Positions 1 through 31,900 of a stretch of 64,000 bases of DNA are shown here, piece after piece (the stretch's first letter is position 1; each line of letters begins with the position of its first letter). A program made the translations under genes and the position numbers. The DNA comes from Diadema setosum (Eukaryota; Echinodermata; Echinoidea; Diadematoida; Diadematidae): assembly GCA_033980235.1 (NCBI GenBank), contig CM067067.1:7710047-7774046 (forward strand). Direction: 5' to 3'. The notes under the pieces were generated by a model. That model searched no databases. It was not told the DNA's origin and saw only the letters and a program-made list of their open reading frames with translations.

Positions 1-470
1 ACTTTTTTTTTTATTGATTTGGCATATTTCAGGCATGCTCTATTCGACTGAAAAATCCACAAGTTACAATTTTGGCCCATTTCTGAGATATTCGGGTGGC
101 TAAAGGAAGCAGGTGCACAAAATTGCATGAAAAAAAAAATTGGCAAAAGGAAGCAATTTACAACCTCATGATATGATTTTCACTTGCTTCCCTTTGCCAA
201 ATCATTTGTATTTACACACAATCTGAAATATTTTGGCCAAAGGAAGCAAGTAAGATCCTTTATTATGATTGTCACTTCGTTTCTTTTGCCTTTTTTTTTA
301 ATGTTTGTTACAAATCTATAATACTTTGGCACAAGGAAGCAAGTATAACACTTTCATGATATGATTGTCACTTGCTTCCTTTTGCCATATTTTTCTTGTT
401 TGCTAAAAATCTATAATACTTTGGCAAAAGGAATCACGTTACATAATAATTAGTTTCATATTTCATATCA
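1..470. repeat. Tandem repeat of about 93 bp whose unit is itself an inverted repeat
   Basis: Three consecutive units can be read at 140-232, 233-325 and 326-420, with a partial fourth from 421 and a decayed one before 140. Each unit opens with a form of TTGGCAAAAGGAAGCAAGT, has a short spacer containing CATGATATGATTGTCA, then gives the reverse complement ACTTGCTTCCTTTTGCCA, then a linker ending AATCTATAATACT. The array is therefore a row of potential hairpins. One more half-unit lies alone at 620-643, and a small hairpin with a related core lies at 41760-41790. No coding potential was seen. It could be a satellite fragment or the internal repeat of a larger element cut by the window edge. 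Confidence 0.8.
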
Positions 471-891
471 GATAGTTAATATCAAAATTCTTCGAATTGT
501 CATAAATGCATCACCATTATTATGTCTTGCACGAATACCGACATTTTTTCTCATCACAAATTTCCATGTTGAAGGGCCTACCCAAAACATTTTCGTCATA
601 TATAGCATTTGTACTCGATGTCACTTGCTTCCTTTTGCCAAAGTAGGGCAGTATAGTGTCTATAGTCTTCTCCTTCTGTGACGTCTCGGCCAGTTACATT
701 GTTCCTTTTCCTACAGCCTGTAGTAATGAACTATGTTAGGCCATTCATAATCTGATCCCTCTGATTAAGTTTCGAGTTGATCAAGGCAGGTATTCACGTG
801 GTTGTCAGTTGCTATAGATATAGGGCAGGCCTATGGCAAGCTTTGCGGTTGTTAAAGGCCACTTTTGTTTACACGAAATTTACGACATCTC
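471..891. other. Intergenic sequence, nothing recognised
   Basis: AT-rich single-copy-looking sequence with no long ORF and no recognised motif, apart from the solitary ACTTGCTTCCTTTTGCCAAA copy near 620-643 that belongs to the array at the start of the window. Confidence 0.6.
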
Positions 892-1330
<439 letters not shown>

Positions 1331-1711
1331 ACCAGTGTTAAGGCGTTGAAAACTACTTCCTGTAGTTGTTTTATGCAACTATGACATCTACCTGGTATTA
1401 TTTATGTATATTATGCTAATCTAGCATCCTTGCAGTAAATATGGGCATTACTGATATGATATCATTCAAAAGCAGCCACCTAGTACTAGTATTATATTTT
1501 TGCTCGCAAACTTGGTAATGTCCTCCATCATGGGAGTTTGCTTATCATAGCAACTTTCTGGAAGGACGCCCTCATGTGCGCAGTTTTGCATGTGTATTGT
1601 GGTCCTGTGCATGCCGTGCAGTGTCCGCGTACCGCCGCTCCATCCACAGGGCCCCGAGTACCGGACCGGCGGCGATCGACGCGACGTGAAGCCACCGGCT
1701 AGCTAGTGAGC
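1331..1711 (+). promoter_or_regulatory. INTS10 upstream region and probable 5' UTR
   Basis: This is the stretch immediately before the INTS10 start codon. From about 1600 to 1710 it becomes clearly richer in G+C and CpG (for example CCGGACCGGCGGCGATCGACGC), unlike the AT-rich sequence around it, as expected near a CpG-type transcription start. No TATA box was recognised. The precise transcription start cannot be set from sequence alone. Confidence 0.45.
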
Positions 1712-20801
<19,090 letters not shown>

Positions 20802-23600
20802 GCGTCATGGTGGCATTATGTGATGCAGTGTTTATAATATTACACAGCACCATCACTGTTTGACTACATGGAGATCAAAGATAGGGCTGTTATTCTTGCC
20901 TTCTTGTCTTCATGACATTACCTCTGCTGAAGCTTAATGGGATGTTTTCACAGTTTGAGACATTTTATTGACACCTTTATCAGTACAGTTCGACCTCGAT
21001 TATCCGGCCATGTCGGGACCAGCGCTCATCCGGATAAACGAATTGGACGGATATGGGAGACACAGTGTTAATGTATACAGCTGCCGTCCAAGCTGCCGTC
21101 CCAGTGCACTGGCAGCTAGGCAGGTAGCGTACCCCGCAAACGTGGTGTAATCTATGCTAGCCTGCGCAAAATTGTAGTCCCTTCTGCACAAAAATAAAGT
21201 ATATCTTTATGTGAAAATCATACATGTTTTACCCCATTAGATATTGAGAAACTTATCATGCACATCTTATGAAATTAGTGAAATAGATCCATGAAGGTCA
21301 CTGTTTTTTCTCAATTTTTGGCTGGAAAAAAAAAGTCCTTCACTGCGTGAACGCGTCCGGATAATAGAGATTTCCGGATAAAAGGAGGCCGGATAATCGA
21401 GGTCGAACTGTACATGCACACAGCCCCATTCTGATTGATTTCTGAAGGACTATACAGCATAATTTCATTCAATGGAGATGCAACTCACAGTGCTCACTCT
21501 GGTTTCCACCAACTGTAACCAACTGTGGCCCTAATAAAACACCCATCTGCCAACAATCCTCTACAATACAGAAAATGAATTGGGTTCTAGCATGTTTGTT
21601 TGTTTGTTGTTTGTTTTTTGTCCCCAGCTGGCTCCATTCCATTCTTCAAACTCAATATTATTATTGACTCTTAATAGTCTGTTTGACACAATCTTTGTTG
21701 TCACTGGTGTCGCAAATCATTGTCACACATCTTTGGTGCATGAATAAGATTGAATTCAGGTGTTTTGTTTTTTTCATTTTCACAAATTGAGTGAACCAAC
21801 TGATTTGCAAAGACATTGCTTCATCTGACAAAAATGTCCTATACACCATCTCAAAGGCTGAAATTTGTATACAACACTTGTACTACCTTTCTTTGTGAAT
21901 AGGGATTGCAACTTATTTGTCTATTCCCATGGCTGTTGATTTCAATTGCATATTCAACCACTTTGTGAAATTGTTAATTTTTTATATACTTAATGTATAA
22001 AATAATTAATCACTTATTAAGTTTGTCACATGGAATCAGTTTTGACACAGACAAGATTTCCATAATTTTGAATTGATGGAAAAAATACTGATTTTCATTA
22101 CATTCATGAGGTTCAGTTCTCCTTTTCAATTCTATCATTTTCAGTTCAGAATGTACTGGCTTGTGATATAGTGAATCTGCCTGTGTTATTAAAACAAATA
22201 GCTGATTTTGGATAAACTGAACAAATGTTCAGGTTGGTCATGAATTAGACTCTACAAAGGATGCAAAAAGTGTACAAGAAGGATGCAAGGAAAACTGTAG
22301 GCTTTTGTTGCATATGACTCCAAACTGCTTTAGAATTGAGCTAAATTTCTGTAAATTTTCATTCAAAATCAAATGCAAATGGTAGGCTGTCTTTTGTACA
22401 GCATTCAGAGATGAATAAAGTGTACCTGGAAGGCCACATATCACTAGCTAAGGCTGATGAAACTATTACCCATGCATAACACTGATGCATAAGCAAATTT
22501 TATGATGCTGTTATTGAGTTGGGATTTACTTTGGGAAGGCCAAAATAAGAACAGATAAGAACAAACATGTCAAAGAAGAGTATACTGTTGCATTTGTAGC
22601 CGAAATCAAGTGAAGTGTTATTTAGTGCTTCCTTTGTGCAACTTGTGAGTTGTATTTCCAAGCAAGTTAGTGGAGATTTTTTTTTTCACCATTAACTTAG
22701 AGTGTTGAAGAAACTGAAAGGATAAGAGAGGGAGGTGTAATATCCAGCATGAGAGAATTGTCAATACAAATCCTCACTAGCAGAAGGTGCGTAGCTTCTG
22801 AAAGATATTGTTTCCAAGAAAAAGAAAAAGAAAAAAGAAGCTAAGCAGAGGTGACTTGTTGGATATGTAATAGCTCCATGAGCATCATTTTTGACAGACT
22901 CCAGCGCACTATAAAGAGGCCACTATTGTTCTTATTATTACTTGTTATTTTTTATTTTATTTTATTTTATTTTTGTATAGAAGAGGCCTTTGTACCAATA
23001 TACCAGTACATTTCCATGTTTGTAAAAGAAAAATGTGCAGGGAGATAATGATGTTCATATTTTGTTATGAAATGCTGATGCAATAAAGGAGAAACTTTGC
23101 ATTTAAGTGTGAATAGCCATTATGAACTGAGTTGTTCATCAGAAGTGACAGTCTGTCTGGTCAATGTACGTATGTGTGAAACGAAGGTTCAGTGTTTTGT
23201 ATTTATTTGAATGTATGTTATCATTGTAAGCTATTCCACTTTTCTGTACTCTAAATTGGGGATGGGGAGAAGGGAAGGGGTGGTAAGTAGTAGGATGGTC
23301 AGTTTTCAAGATTTCTTGGAAATGCCAAAGATTATTTTCTCCCCTATCAGTGTTTGATCTTCAGAAATGGCAATAATGCACCATCATTTTTAGAGATTTG
23401 CTTTTGGCACAAGCCTTTGTAAAATATAGTATTACTGTATCGTGTGTATTTATATGAGTGCATTTGCATTTGAGTGGTAATACATGATGCACCACGCCAT
23501 ACCCCAGGGAACCATCACATCCTGGGTTAAGGTGTTGTGTAATGTGTTCTTGTTTTCATAAGATGTACAGTTTCTACACTGCCATCATGGCAGCCAAATT
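20802..23600 (+). other. INTS10 3' UTR and downstream intergenic sequence
   Basis: This follows the INTS10 stop codon. Possible polyadenylation signals are AATAAA in CCCTAATAAAACACCC near 21533 and in GATGCAATAAAGGAG near 23080. Apart from the pogo-like MITE at 20986-21410 there is no repeat or coding frame I can support. The actual 3' end of the transcript cannot be chosen from sequence. Confidence 0.45.
20986..21410. mobile_element. Pogo/Tigger-like MITE (425 bp) with TA target duplication
   Basis: The left end CAGTTCGACCTCGATTATCC and the right end GGATAATCGAGGTCGAACTG are exact inverted repeats extending to GGCC, and both sides are flanked by TA. CGGATAA-type motifs recur inside. TIRs beginning CAGT with a TA duplication are usual for pogo/Tigger-type Tc1/mariner elements; no transposase is encoded. 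It lies 185 bp after the INTS10 stop and may be transcribed in its 3' UTR. Confidence 0.85.
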
Positions 23601-23800
23601 TTAGCAATTGACAATAATGATCCCAATGCCAATTCACCCCTGTTTTTCCTTCTTCTTTTTTTTTTTAACTGTATAAATCAAATATAACTGATAATACTTT
23701 ATACATATATATATATTTTTTCTTTTTTTTTAAACATGTCATTACAATTTTGAACAGTAATTCAGAATGAGACCATTCCAGACCAAGAGCTTGTCCCATT

Positions 23801-23857
23801 ATCACAATACTTTTGTTACGTCTTCTAGAAGACGTAACAAATGTATAGTATTGTGAT
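23801..23857. repeat. 57-bp imperfect palindrome
   Basis: The left arm ATCACAATACTTTTGTTACG runs through TCTTCT into AGAAGA and the right arm CGTAACAAATGTATAGTATTGTGAT. The arms pair except for a few extra bases on the right. It is intergenic between INTS10 and RSPH14. Confidence 0.8.
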
Positions 23858-23903
23858 AGCTGTGGACTGGTAATGCATAGTGTGGGGCTGGTGTCTGTAT
23901 AAT

Positions 23904-23941
23904 CAAGGAGGTACTAGGCGAGCTCGCCTAGTACCTCCTTG
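23904..23941. repeat. Perfect 38-bp palindrome flanked by TATAAT repeats
   Basis: The first half is CAAGGAGGTACTAGGCGAG and the second half is its exact reverse complement, with no loop. TATAAT lies directly before it (23898-23903) and again one base after it (23943-23948), which looks like a target-site duplication. There is no coding role. Confidence 0.9.
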
Positions 23942-24302
23942 GTATAATATGACACTGAGGTCATCTGTGTAGTGTGTGATGAGTGTTCATGTTATGATGC
24001 TTTTGCAAGAAAGTTCCCCCCCCCCCTCCAAGCACTAATAATTACCAATTCTTGGTAACCATGCGTATGGCAAAAAAAAAATATCTCCAAAATGGCAGAT
24101 TTCTCTTGAAAGAAGAAAATTGATAGGGACCTTTTTTCAAACACTGTAATGTGTAGACACTAATTGCATAGAGTTTGCCTTGGGAAGAAACCTCTCTAAT
24201 TCTTGTGTTGTTGTATGTGTGTATATACTGGTATACATGTGTCTATCTGTCGGTCCTTTCAGTGTCTGTCTTTCAGAGAGACCAAGACAGAGATAGAGAA
24301 TT

Positions 24303-24420
24303 GGGGGGGGGGGGGGGGGGGGGCTACTGTCTCATGAAGTAACCCAGTTTCTACCTTATGAAAGAGGAAAAAAGTTGGCACTGTGAATATATTCTTCACC
24401 TTTGTAGACAAAGAAAAGAG

Positions 24421-24450
<30 letters not shown>
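24303..24450. repeat. Poly-G tract and (AGAT)n(GA)n repeats
   Basis: A run of about 21 G lies at 24303-24323. AGAT units followed by GA units lie at about 24419-24450. Intergenic. Confidence 0.85.
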
Positions 24451-24451
<1 letters not shown>

Positions 24452-24603
24452 TTAGTCTTCAATATTATTTTTGTTTACTATATATGCCAAAGAGCACTTC
24501 CATATCTGAGCAATTGGCTCTTTTGTTGGCATTTGTTTGTCAAGACCCATAGAAGCACTGTCTAAAAAAGAAAATCAGGCTTCGGTGTGGGAGATATGCA
24601 TTT

Positions 24604-24850
24604 GAAGGGTTTGTTTGCAAAAACCGATAAGTCCATTTTTGAAGATTTTGAAGTACGATCTCTGTCATAAAGAACAAAATAATACATTTTAAATGATATA
24701 TTGGTCACTACATATACAGGTATATTTTTTAAGTTATGGTCAAGAGAAGCAAAAATTTTCTTATTATTTTCTTTATTTTTCTGGACCTTTAATCGCAAAT
24801 ATCTCCATTTGGCAAATATGGACTTATCGGTTTTTGCAAACAAACACTTC
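24604..24850. mobile_element. 247-bp MITE with 33-bp near-perfect inverted repeats
   Basis: The ends are GAAGGGTTTGTTTGCAAAAA and TTTTTGCAAACAAACACTTC; the arms are 33 bp with a single mismatch and reach ATAAGTCCAT. ATTT flanks both sides, consistent with a 4-bp target duplication. The interior is AT-rich and noncoding. Confidence 0.8.
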
Positions 24851-25091
24851 ATTTGATTAATTGCTTTCCATTTCAGACATAATGTGCATCATTCTCCATC
24901 TATTGACTTGTAATTAATGAAAACTGTCCAACTGAACCATTGTGATCTTTGCATTTCTACATTACTACATACAATTAGTAAGAAACCGGGTATTACAGAT
25001 TTTGGGCGATACAAAAAATCACAATTTTTAAGATATCAATAGGTCTAGAGATAATAATGACAGAGCTTTGGGCGCTTTCTCAAGGAGTAAC

Positions 25092-25640
25092 ATGAATGAA
25101 TGAATGAATGAATGAATGAATGAATGAATGAATGAATGAATGAATGAATGAATGAATGAATGAATGAATGAATGAATGAATGAATGAATGAATGAATGAA
25201 TGAATGAATGAATGAATGAATGAATGAATGAATGAATGAATGAATGAATGAATGAATGAATGAATGAATGAATGAATGAATGAATGAATGAATGAATGAA
25301 TGATTTATTACCAAATTTAAGTTCAAGTTTACAATCACAGATAATTTATACAATCATTGAGAATACAATAATAATAATGCAATTAACAGGAATACAAGAC
25401 ATGAAAGTATAGAATCAAACTTATCAACAATATGAATATGAAAGTACAAACATATTTACAAATTCGGTAGAAGGGTCCAACAAATAGTTATGGCCCTTGA
25501 ATACAGAAGAAGAATATATAAATTCAACAAGAAAATTATTTACATTATAAACAAGTGTATTTACACTATGTACAAGATTAACATTTTGAAATTGATAAGT
25601 GTACTTACATTACTTATATTACTAGAATTGAAGTTTTTGC
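25092..25640 (-). repeat. (GAAT)n microsatellite with adjoining possible retroposon body
   Basis: Positions 25092-25303 are about 53 pure GAAT/TGAA units. The sequence after it, read on the minus strand, ends in TTTGGTAATAAATCATTC just before the repeat, so an AATAAA lies immediately before the tetranucleotide run, exactly as at 892-1080. The body at 25304-25640 is AT-rich without a coding frame. The retroposon interpretation is inference. Confidence 0.7.
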
Positions 25641-25895
25641 TTTGTGGATTACAAAATAAATAAGTTTATTCCAATTATGTGTATTCTTCCAATAAATTCT
25701 TCGACAGTTGAATGGCGAACACGTGCATAATGTTTACAACCGAAAACAAGACCGAGGAGTTTCCAAAGAGGTATCTCTTTGGGAGTTTCCCTTTGCACGC
25801 GCGTGCGTGCAGTATGGCCTACGGTACGGTAGTACATTTGTACTGCATAGGGGACGGAAGGCAGCGTACTGTGTACGTGCACGCACGCGCGTACA

Positions 25896-25908
25896 GTGTC
25901 CTAGCAAC
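25896..25908 (+). promoter_or_regulatory. Candidate X-box (RFX site) upstream of RSPH14
   Basis: GTGTCC-T-AGCAAC lies 74 bp before the RSPH14 start codon, in a CpG- and CGCG-rich promoter-like stretch (25790-25930). The right half-site AGCAAC fits the RFX consensus RGYAAC; the left half departs from GTNRCC at one position. RFX factors drive many motile-cilium genes, which suits the gene downstream. Binding is not shown. Confidence 0.4.
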
Positions 25909-25981
25909 ACAACGCGACCTCATGCGGTGAACAGCTGTCTCGTGTGATTTTTAGAAAACTGTCATCAGACGCTGAAGAAAC

Positions 25982-28900
25982 ATGGCCACCACTCGGATTT
26001 CGACACAGTTACCACCGAATATAGATGTAACTAAGGCCCCACTCGCATATGGAGACAGAGCTCTTCCCAAATTGGTAAGTATAAGCGGGCAAACAAAGAA
26101 CATTTTAATACACGGTTGGTAGTTGCAGCCAACGCAAACACATATCTCTATGCATGGGACTGCATTGTCCGGCGCATCCCGCCACTTCTAATGCATATAA
26201 CCTGTTAAGTCAGTAATCCTAGTATTTTCCCAACACTTTGCACGAAAATGTAAAATATTCCGCTACAGATTTCCTGCCAGAAGTTTTCTTAAAGATAACT
26301 ACTGAAGTATACTATCGTAAAAAAAAAACCCACCAACACGTGTACGTGTCAGTCACTCTCTTCAGACTCTACTTTATTATTATGTTTATCTAGCCTAAAA
26401 ATTTCCTGGCTGGAGTGCACGTGCATTGCACTGGCCACTACCGCCGCTGACAACTACTGAGTCAAGTATGGTTGGTCCTACTACTGAGTATGGTAGGGGT
26501 CCAACCCACCGACCGGGTCCATAACGACCGACCGCGCATTATAATGGCATTGCGCGTACAGAAAGAAAATGTACGCATGGGACTACGCGCAACGGTGTTC
26601 GATTCTTCACTGGGCTACGCTACCGAGTAAAATGTGGCGAAAACAACTAAGTAGAACTCTATTCCCTCTAAATTACCGAAATTTAGCAAAATCGAATAAG
26701 GTTTATCGTGTAACTACATACAACTAGGCCTACCTTTGCTGACTCGTTGTTAGATGTAACGTTAGAGTATCCTTCCGTAATAAATTTGACGATTTTGACC
26801 GCAAAATTGTCACCGCCGCTTGTATGATCATGCACACACGTTACACATACACATGACATAAACATTTTGTCGCCCGCTATGACCGTACGAGTTGATGCAG
26901 AAACGAGAAATGAATGTGAAAAAACAAACCGACTCATCTAATTCATTTCAATTACGATGAAAAGTTTCCTAATGAAAATAATTCTGGAAACCAAAATTGT
27001 GGTTATACCAAAATGACAGTTTTGTAAAGTTACAATGTTGTAATTACAAAATGACAAAATTGTACCAAACTGCAAAATTACAGTTGAACTTGATAGCTTG
27101 ATATTAATTGGCTAATTATTGTGTAGGCAGCATAAGCCACAATCTCTCGCAAAGAGCAAGTTTTGAGTGATGACATGAAAGTTGATAAAGACACTTTCTG
27201 ACAACCAATTTTTTATTCGAATTCATGTGAGTAATTGTAAATAAGCTATCAAATATATTCTGTGCTTTTGGTGCAATTTGGTTCCATGGAATTTGAAATT
27301 TCTATGTGGATACAAAAGTATGTGTACATTACATTAGCCCTGATACTACTGCATGTGGGTCACGTGTAGTTTTACGTAGTACCGTATCCTGGTACAGATT
27401 TGTAGTAAGAAGTAAACCGATGTAGATGAGATTTTGAAAAAGTAGAGCTGTCTAAATAAACTGTAGATATGATTTGTACAATCAAAAGGTAAAAACTGTG
27501 TAAGCTCACCTATTTTTTTTTTCTGTATGCACTGTATGATTAATTTCAAATCCAAGCAAGTCAGACAGCAACCATTGTCATTTCATTTGCAATTTTCCCT
27601 TCAGAAATGATGTGAGGCTGTGAAGTAAATACAAGCAAATCTGAGTAAAAGATAATGCACTTCAATTCATTAAATTCTTGTCTTGGTGCCAGGAATAGTA
27701 CCTCAGCCACATAGCAAATACAGTCACATCACCTCTCACATACCGTATGTTGCATTCATGTTACTTATTGTTTTTTGGTTTTGTTACTGCTTCAGAATCG
27801 TGAGCTAAAGGACCCAGAACTCATTACACGGCAAAGGGCACTCCGAACTCTGTGTGATTATCTCCATGATCCTGAACACATTGCAGAAGCTCTTCATGTT
27901 GGTGAGGACTTAGGAGAATGAGCTTTTGTTTTTTGTTTTTAGACGTTGTGCATATATATGTATCATCAGCAAATTTCAGGTTAAATTGATAATTATCATT
28001 GTGCCAAGTACAGATGTGAGATACAGAGTCTTTCAGAGAGCCATGGCTATACAAATGATTGGCTTTTTCTTCAGGGTTACATCGTGTGTTATTTTTAATA
28101 GCAGCAAATTCTGAATATTACTGTTAGTAATACCGGTAAGCTATTTATGGCATTGCTTCAGGAAATAGCTAAGGAATAGTGGGGTAAGTAACACTAAACT
28201 TCAATAGAAAATTTGAAATTTGTATCATTGCTTGCTTTCAGTGTTGTAGGAAATCATGGCACATTTGTAGCTTTGGGAAAAGTACAAGTAATTACCAGAA
28301 AGTAAAACAGGATTGAGAAATAGTAATGAGCCTATTTTTAACCTTTGCTTTTCAAGATAATGACTTTCCAACATGTATGGTAACAAAAAAAAAATAAAAA
28401 AAGGAATTCTTAATATAATGAAAATAACTCTTGTAAATCTGAGATCATAATGTGTATTATGTATTTCCAACTGTATATTATGTATTTCCAACTGCATTTT
28501 TGATGCTATGTGATATGATCAAGTGAGTACAAAAAAAATACATTGTTCACAGACTTTAGGGTCAATTCTTCACAAGTTATACAGAGCTTTTTCTTTATTA
28601 TATCAATGCTGGAAACACTGTTATTTCCTTCGTAAATTTTGATGTCAAAATGATAACAAAGCAAATTTCTTTACTCTAAACATGTTACTAACATTTGTGT
28701 AGGAAAGAGAAAATGTGTGATGTGTATAAATGTTTTTTCCCTAATCACATGTGTAGGTGTGGCAGAAAGTTTGAAGGATTTGTTAACAGATGCTGATGGG
28801 ACAGTTCGGCACAAAACAACAGAAGCACTGTACATCATTGCAGGTAGGAAACTTATGATAACGATTTGCTCTAAAGGACCACACTCTACACAACTTGCAT

Positions 28901-31900
28901 TTATGTAGCATTTTTTAGGCTGATGACATCTGCATGACAATTGATTGCAAAAAAAAAAAAAAGAGAAAAAAAAAACTGCTTTGAAAATTTTATGAAAAGT
29001 TGCATCATGACAGTCTTGTGGAGAGAATCTAAACAAACACTGCTTCATTCACACATAAAATAAATGTTTGTAAAACTTGGATGAAAGATTAAGCATAATG
29101 ATGATTCACAGATGATTTTTGTGAAATGTGCAGTTCAAGTGAAAATCAAGTTAAAGTAGAAAATTTTACCACTTACATTGTATGCTTTGACTTTAGAATC
29201 ACACTGTAAAATGTCAGCAAATTAGTTAATGGATGTTATCGTAAATGGCAACTACTAATCTAGATTTTGAGGAGAGAAACATTTTGTGAAGAGTAAAAGT
29301 ATAAATTCCAGGATTGAATTGTTAAACTTTCACACTGTTTCCTCAATAAGTCATGTCTCATGTAGTGTTGAAAGTACAAATTGTAGTTTCCTGTATAAAC
29401 ATGAATGGATAAAACGTAAGATTATTTCATCATTACGCTTTTTGCTCAAATCCAACACAATCAGGATCAAAGGTTTATGTCAATAATTGAAATTTCTCTG
29501 GTGGTGCAAAGGTCTCAGTTTGATTCAGAATTTCCCTGCAATGACGCAAATGCTTCCAATTTCAAGAAGTAAAGGAGAGTTTGGACAAAACGTGTTAAAG
29601 ACGAAAGCTGAAGTCTGTCTTTTTTCCTTTTCAATACCAATGAGTCAATGAGTTATGATTTCAAAAGTTCATGTAACAAAACAGTATTACACAGCAGTAG
29701 ACCACTTGGATAAATTGACTTTTGTGGGCTATTTGCCTTTCCAATATATCGCATGCTTCTAACCCCATGCAACCAATATTACAGGTCACAACATTGGTCG
29801 AGATGCATTCATCGAGTTCAGCATCATCTTCCCCCTTTCAAAGCTCTTTGATGATGAGCTGGATATTGTGCGGCGGAACACCCATATGGCCATGGAGATG
29901 CTGACAGAATTCTACCCCGGTGCAGAGGGTGTGGTGGAGACTCACCTCATACCCATTCTGGTGGATAAACTCAAGATCGAAGTTGACGAGATCAAGGTGT
30001 GTGTGCTTGCACAAATGTGCATTGCCCTGTCGCTGTGCTGGTAGTAATGAAATGAAAAGTAGCATTCAGAAATTATAAGACAAGTCTCCAAATGTTTGAC
30101 TTAGAAAGGCCGAACACTATAAAGATGTGGTGTGTCTGTTTATCTTACTAGTTTGTTATTGTTTTGTTGTAGGATGTTTTGTATAGAGTATGTGTGTGTG
30201 TGTTGTTTGTTTGTTTGTTCTTGTTTGTTCTTTGCACTTGGTTTGAAGATTGTGGAAGGAATAATTATTGTATGCTTCATTCGTCTATTCCATTTTCTTG
30301 GAAAATCAACTCTGTTGGTTGGCGACTGATATGTAATATACAATATCTTTCCAATGTATAAAAAGTAAATGGTCTAAGATTTCATATTATCTCAGATACT
30401 ATGTGTTCTTCACTATTTTAATGGCATTAAATGCTAGCAACATCTGCACAAGCTCATGGCTCTGAAATCCTGTGAGACCAATGTTTAAATGTTGTGCTGT
30501 TTGTTGTGTGCACAGGAGTACATCCTGGACACTCTCCATTTCTGCATGAGACTCGACCAAGTCCAGGCCCTAATAGCTGGTGCAATGGAGGTCTTCACAG
30601 AACTTCTGGTCCACAAGTCACCTGTCATCAGGGCCAAAGCAGCAAGGGATATTATGGACCTCAGGTAAGCATGTTTCCCACTTTTTTTAATGTTATAGTG
30701 GTCTCTGCTCATTTTACAGTAAATAGAATATAGCTGTGAAATTATGAAATTGTGTATATATCACCAGTGCATGTCTTCTATAAGTAATCTTTGCTCATGA
30801 GTAACACTTATTATGTCATTATTTTTTTTTTTAATGTATGGTTAAGTGTGCATTGTTTTGTGTACTCTAGCCTTAATATGAGTCTTCTCAGCTTTTTGTT
30901 ATCAAATTTCTTGACATCATGGGAAATGGGAACATAAACAGGTGTACAGTGTATATCTACAAACATGTTTCAAGTTCAGCTCTCATATGTGACTTAAATT
31001 TGATAAAGATTAAAGTGAGAGACTGGAAAGTGATACATATCTGTTGACAGCCAATGGACATGTCTTGCATGGGGGGAAAAAAACAAAACAAAAATGAGAC
31101 ATTCAGTTAGTACACTGTCAAAGAAATAGTGACATAACAAGCGTGCATGGTTTTCTCCCTTGTTTCTTCTTGCAGTGTTCCCCTCGAAGGCAAGCGCAAG
31201 GCTTGTGAGTGTGAGAGCCTGCCAGCTCTGGTCACTCTCCTGTCGGACGAGGATCCAGATGTCAGGTGCAAATCTGCTGGTGCTATCATGACGTAAGTCC
31301 GCTTCCAAAGTTGAGTGCACCGTGCATGTAGGTGAGAAATGACAAGATAAATGTTGAGTACTGCATCATTGACAAAGTTAGAGATACAGTTTATATAAGT
31401 TCAGTTTATGCTCATTTTCACAGTAAATGCAAGCGGTGAAAATAATACAGCTTATGAATTGTATCAAAAGCATGCAGTGCATTTAAAAAGCCAGAGTCCA
31501 ACAGTACTTTTTAGATAGTTTGATACATATTTGATACAAATTTGTTGCAGTCTCCAAAAACCTACAAGAAAAAAAAAATGAACATACTCAATTATCAATT
31601 TGAATACTCGGGATTAATGTGTCCCTGCTTCACCTTCATATCTCTTGTAGCATCACCATCACCACCCAGGGCAAATACACGGCGCTAAAGGCAGGAGCCA
31701 TCCCTGAGCTGGTCAAGTTGGTTGACGATGAAAACAGCGAGGTCCGCCTCAATGCCATCAAGGCCATCACAACTCTGTCGGAGGCACCGGAGGGGCGTAA
31801 GGAGCTTCTGGAGAATGTTGAAAAAGTAAATCATTTTCCATAATCTCTTGACAATTTACAAGACAGAATTATAATTTAAGAAAATGGTGATTAGAATTTA

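Noticed and set aside
25045..25353. Minus-strand ORF of repeated FIHS units, and similar NQSI repeats at 852-1128
   Set aside because: Tetranucleotide microsatellites translate into periodic peptides; no gene support.
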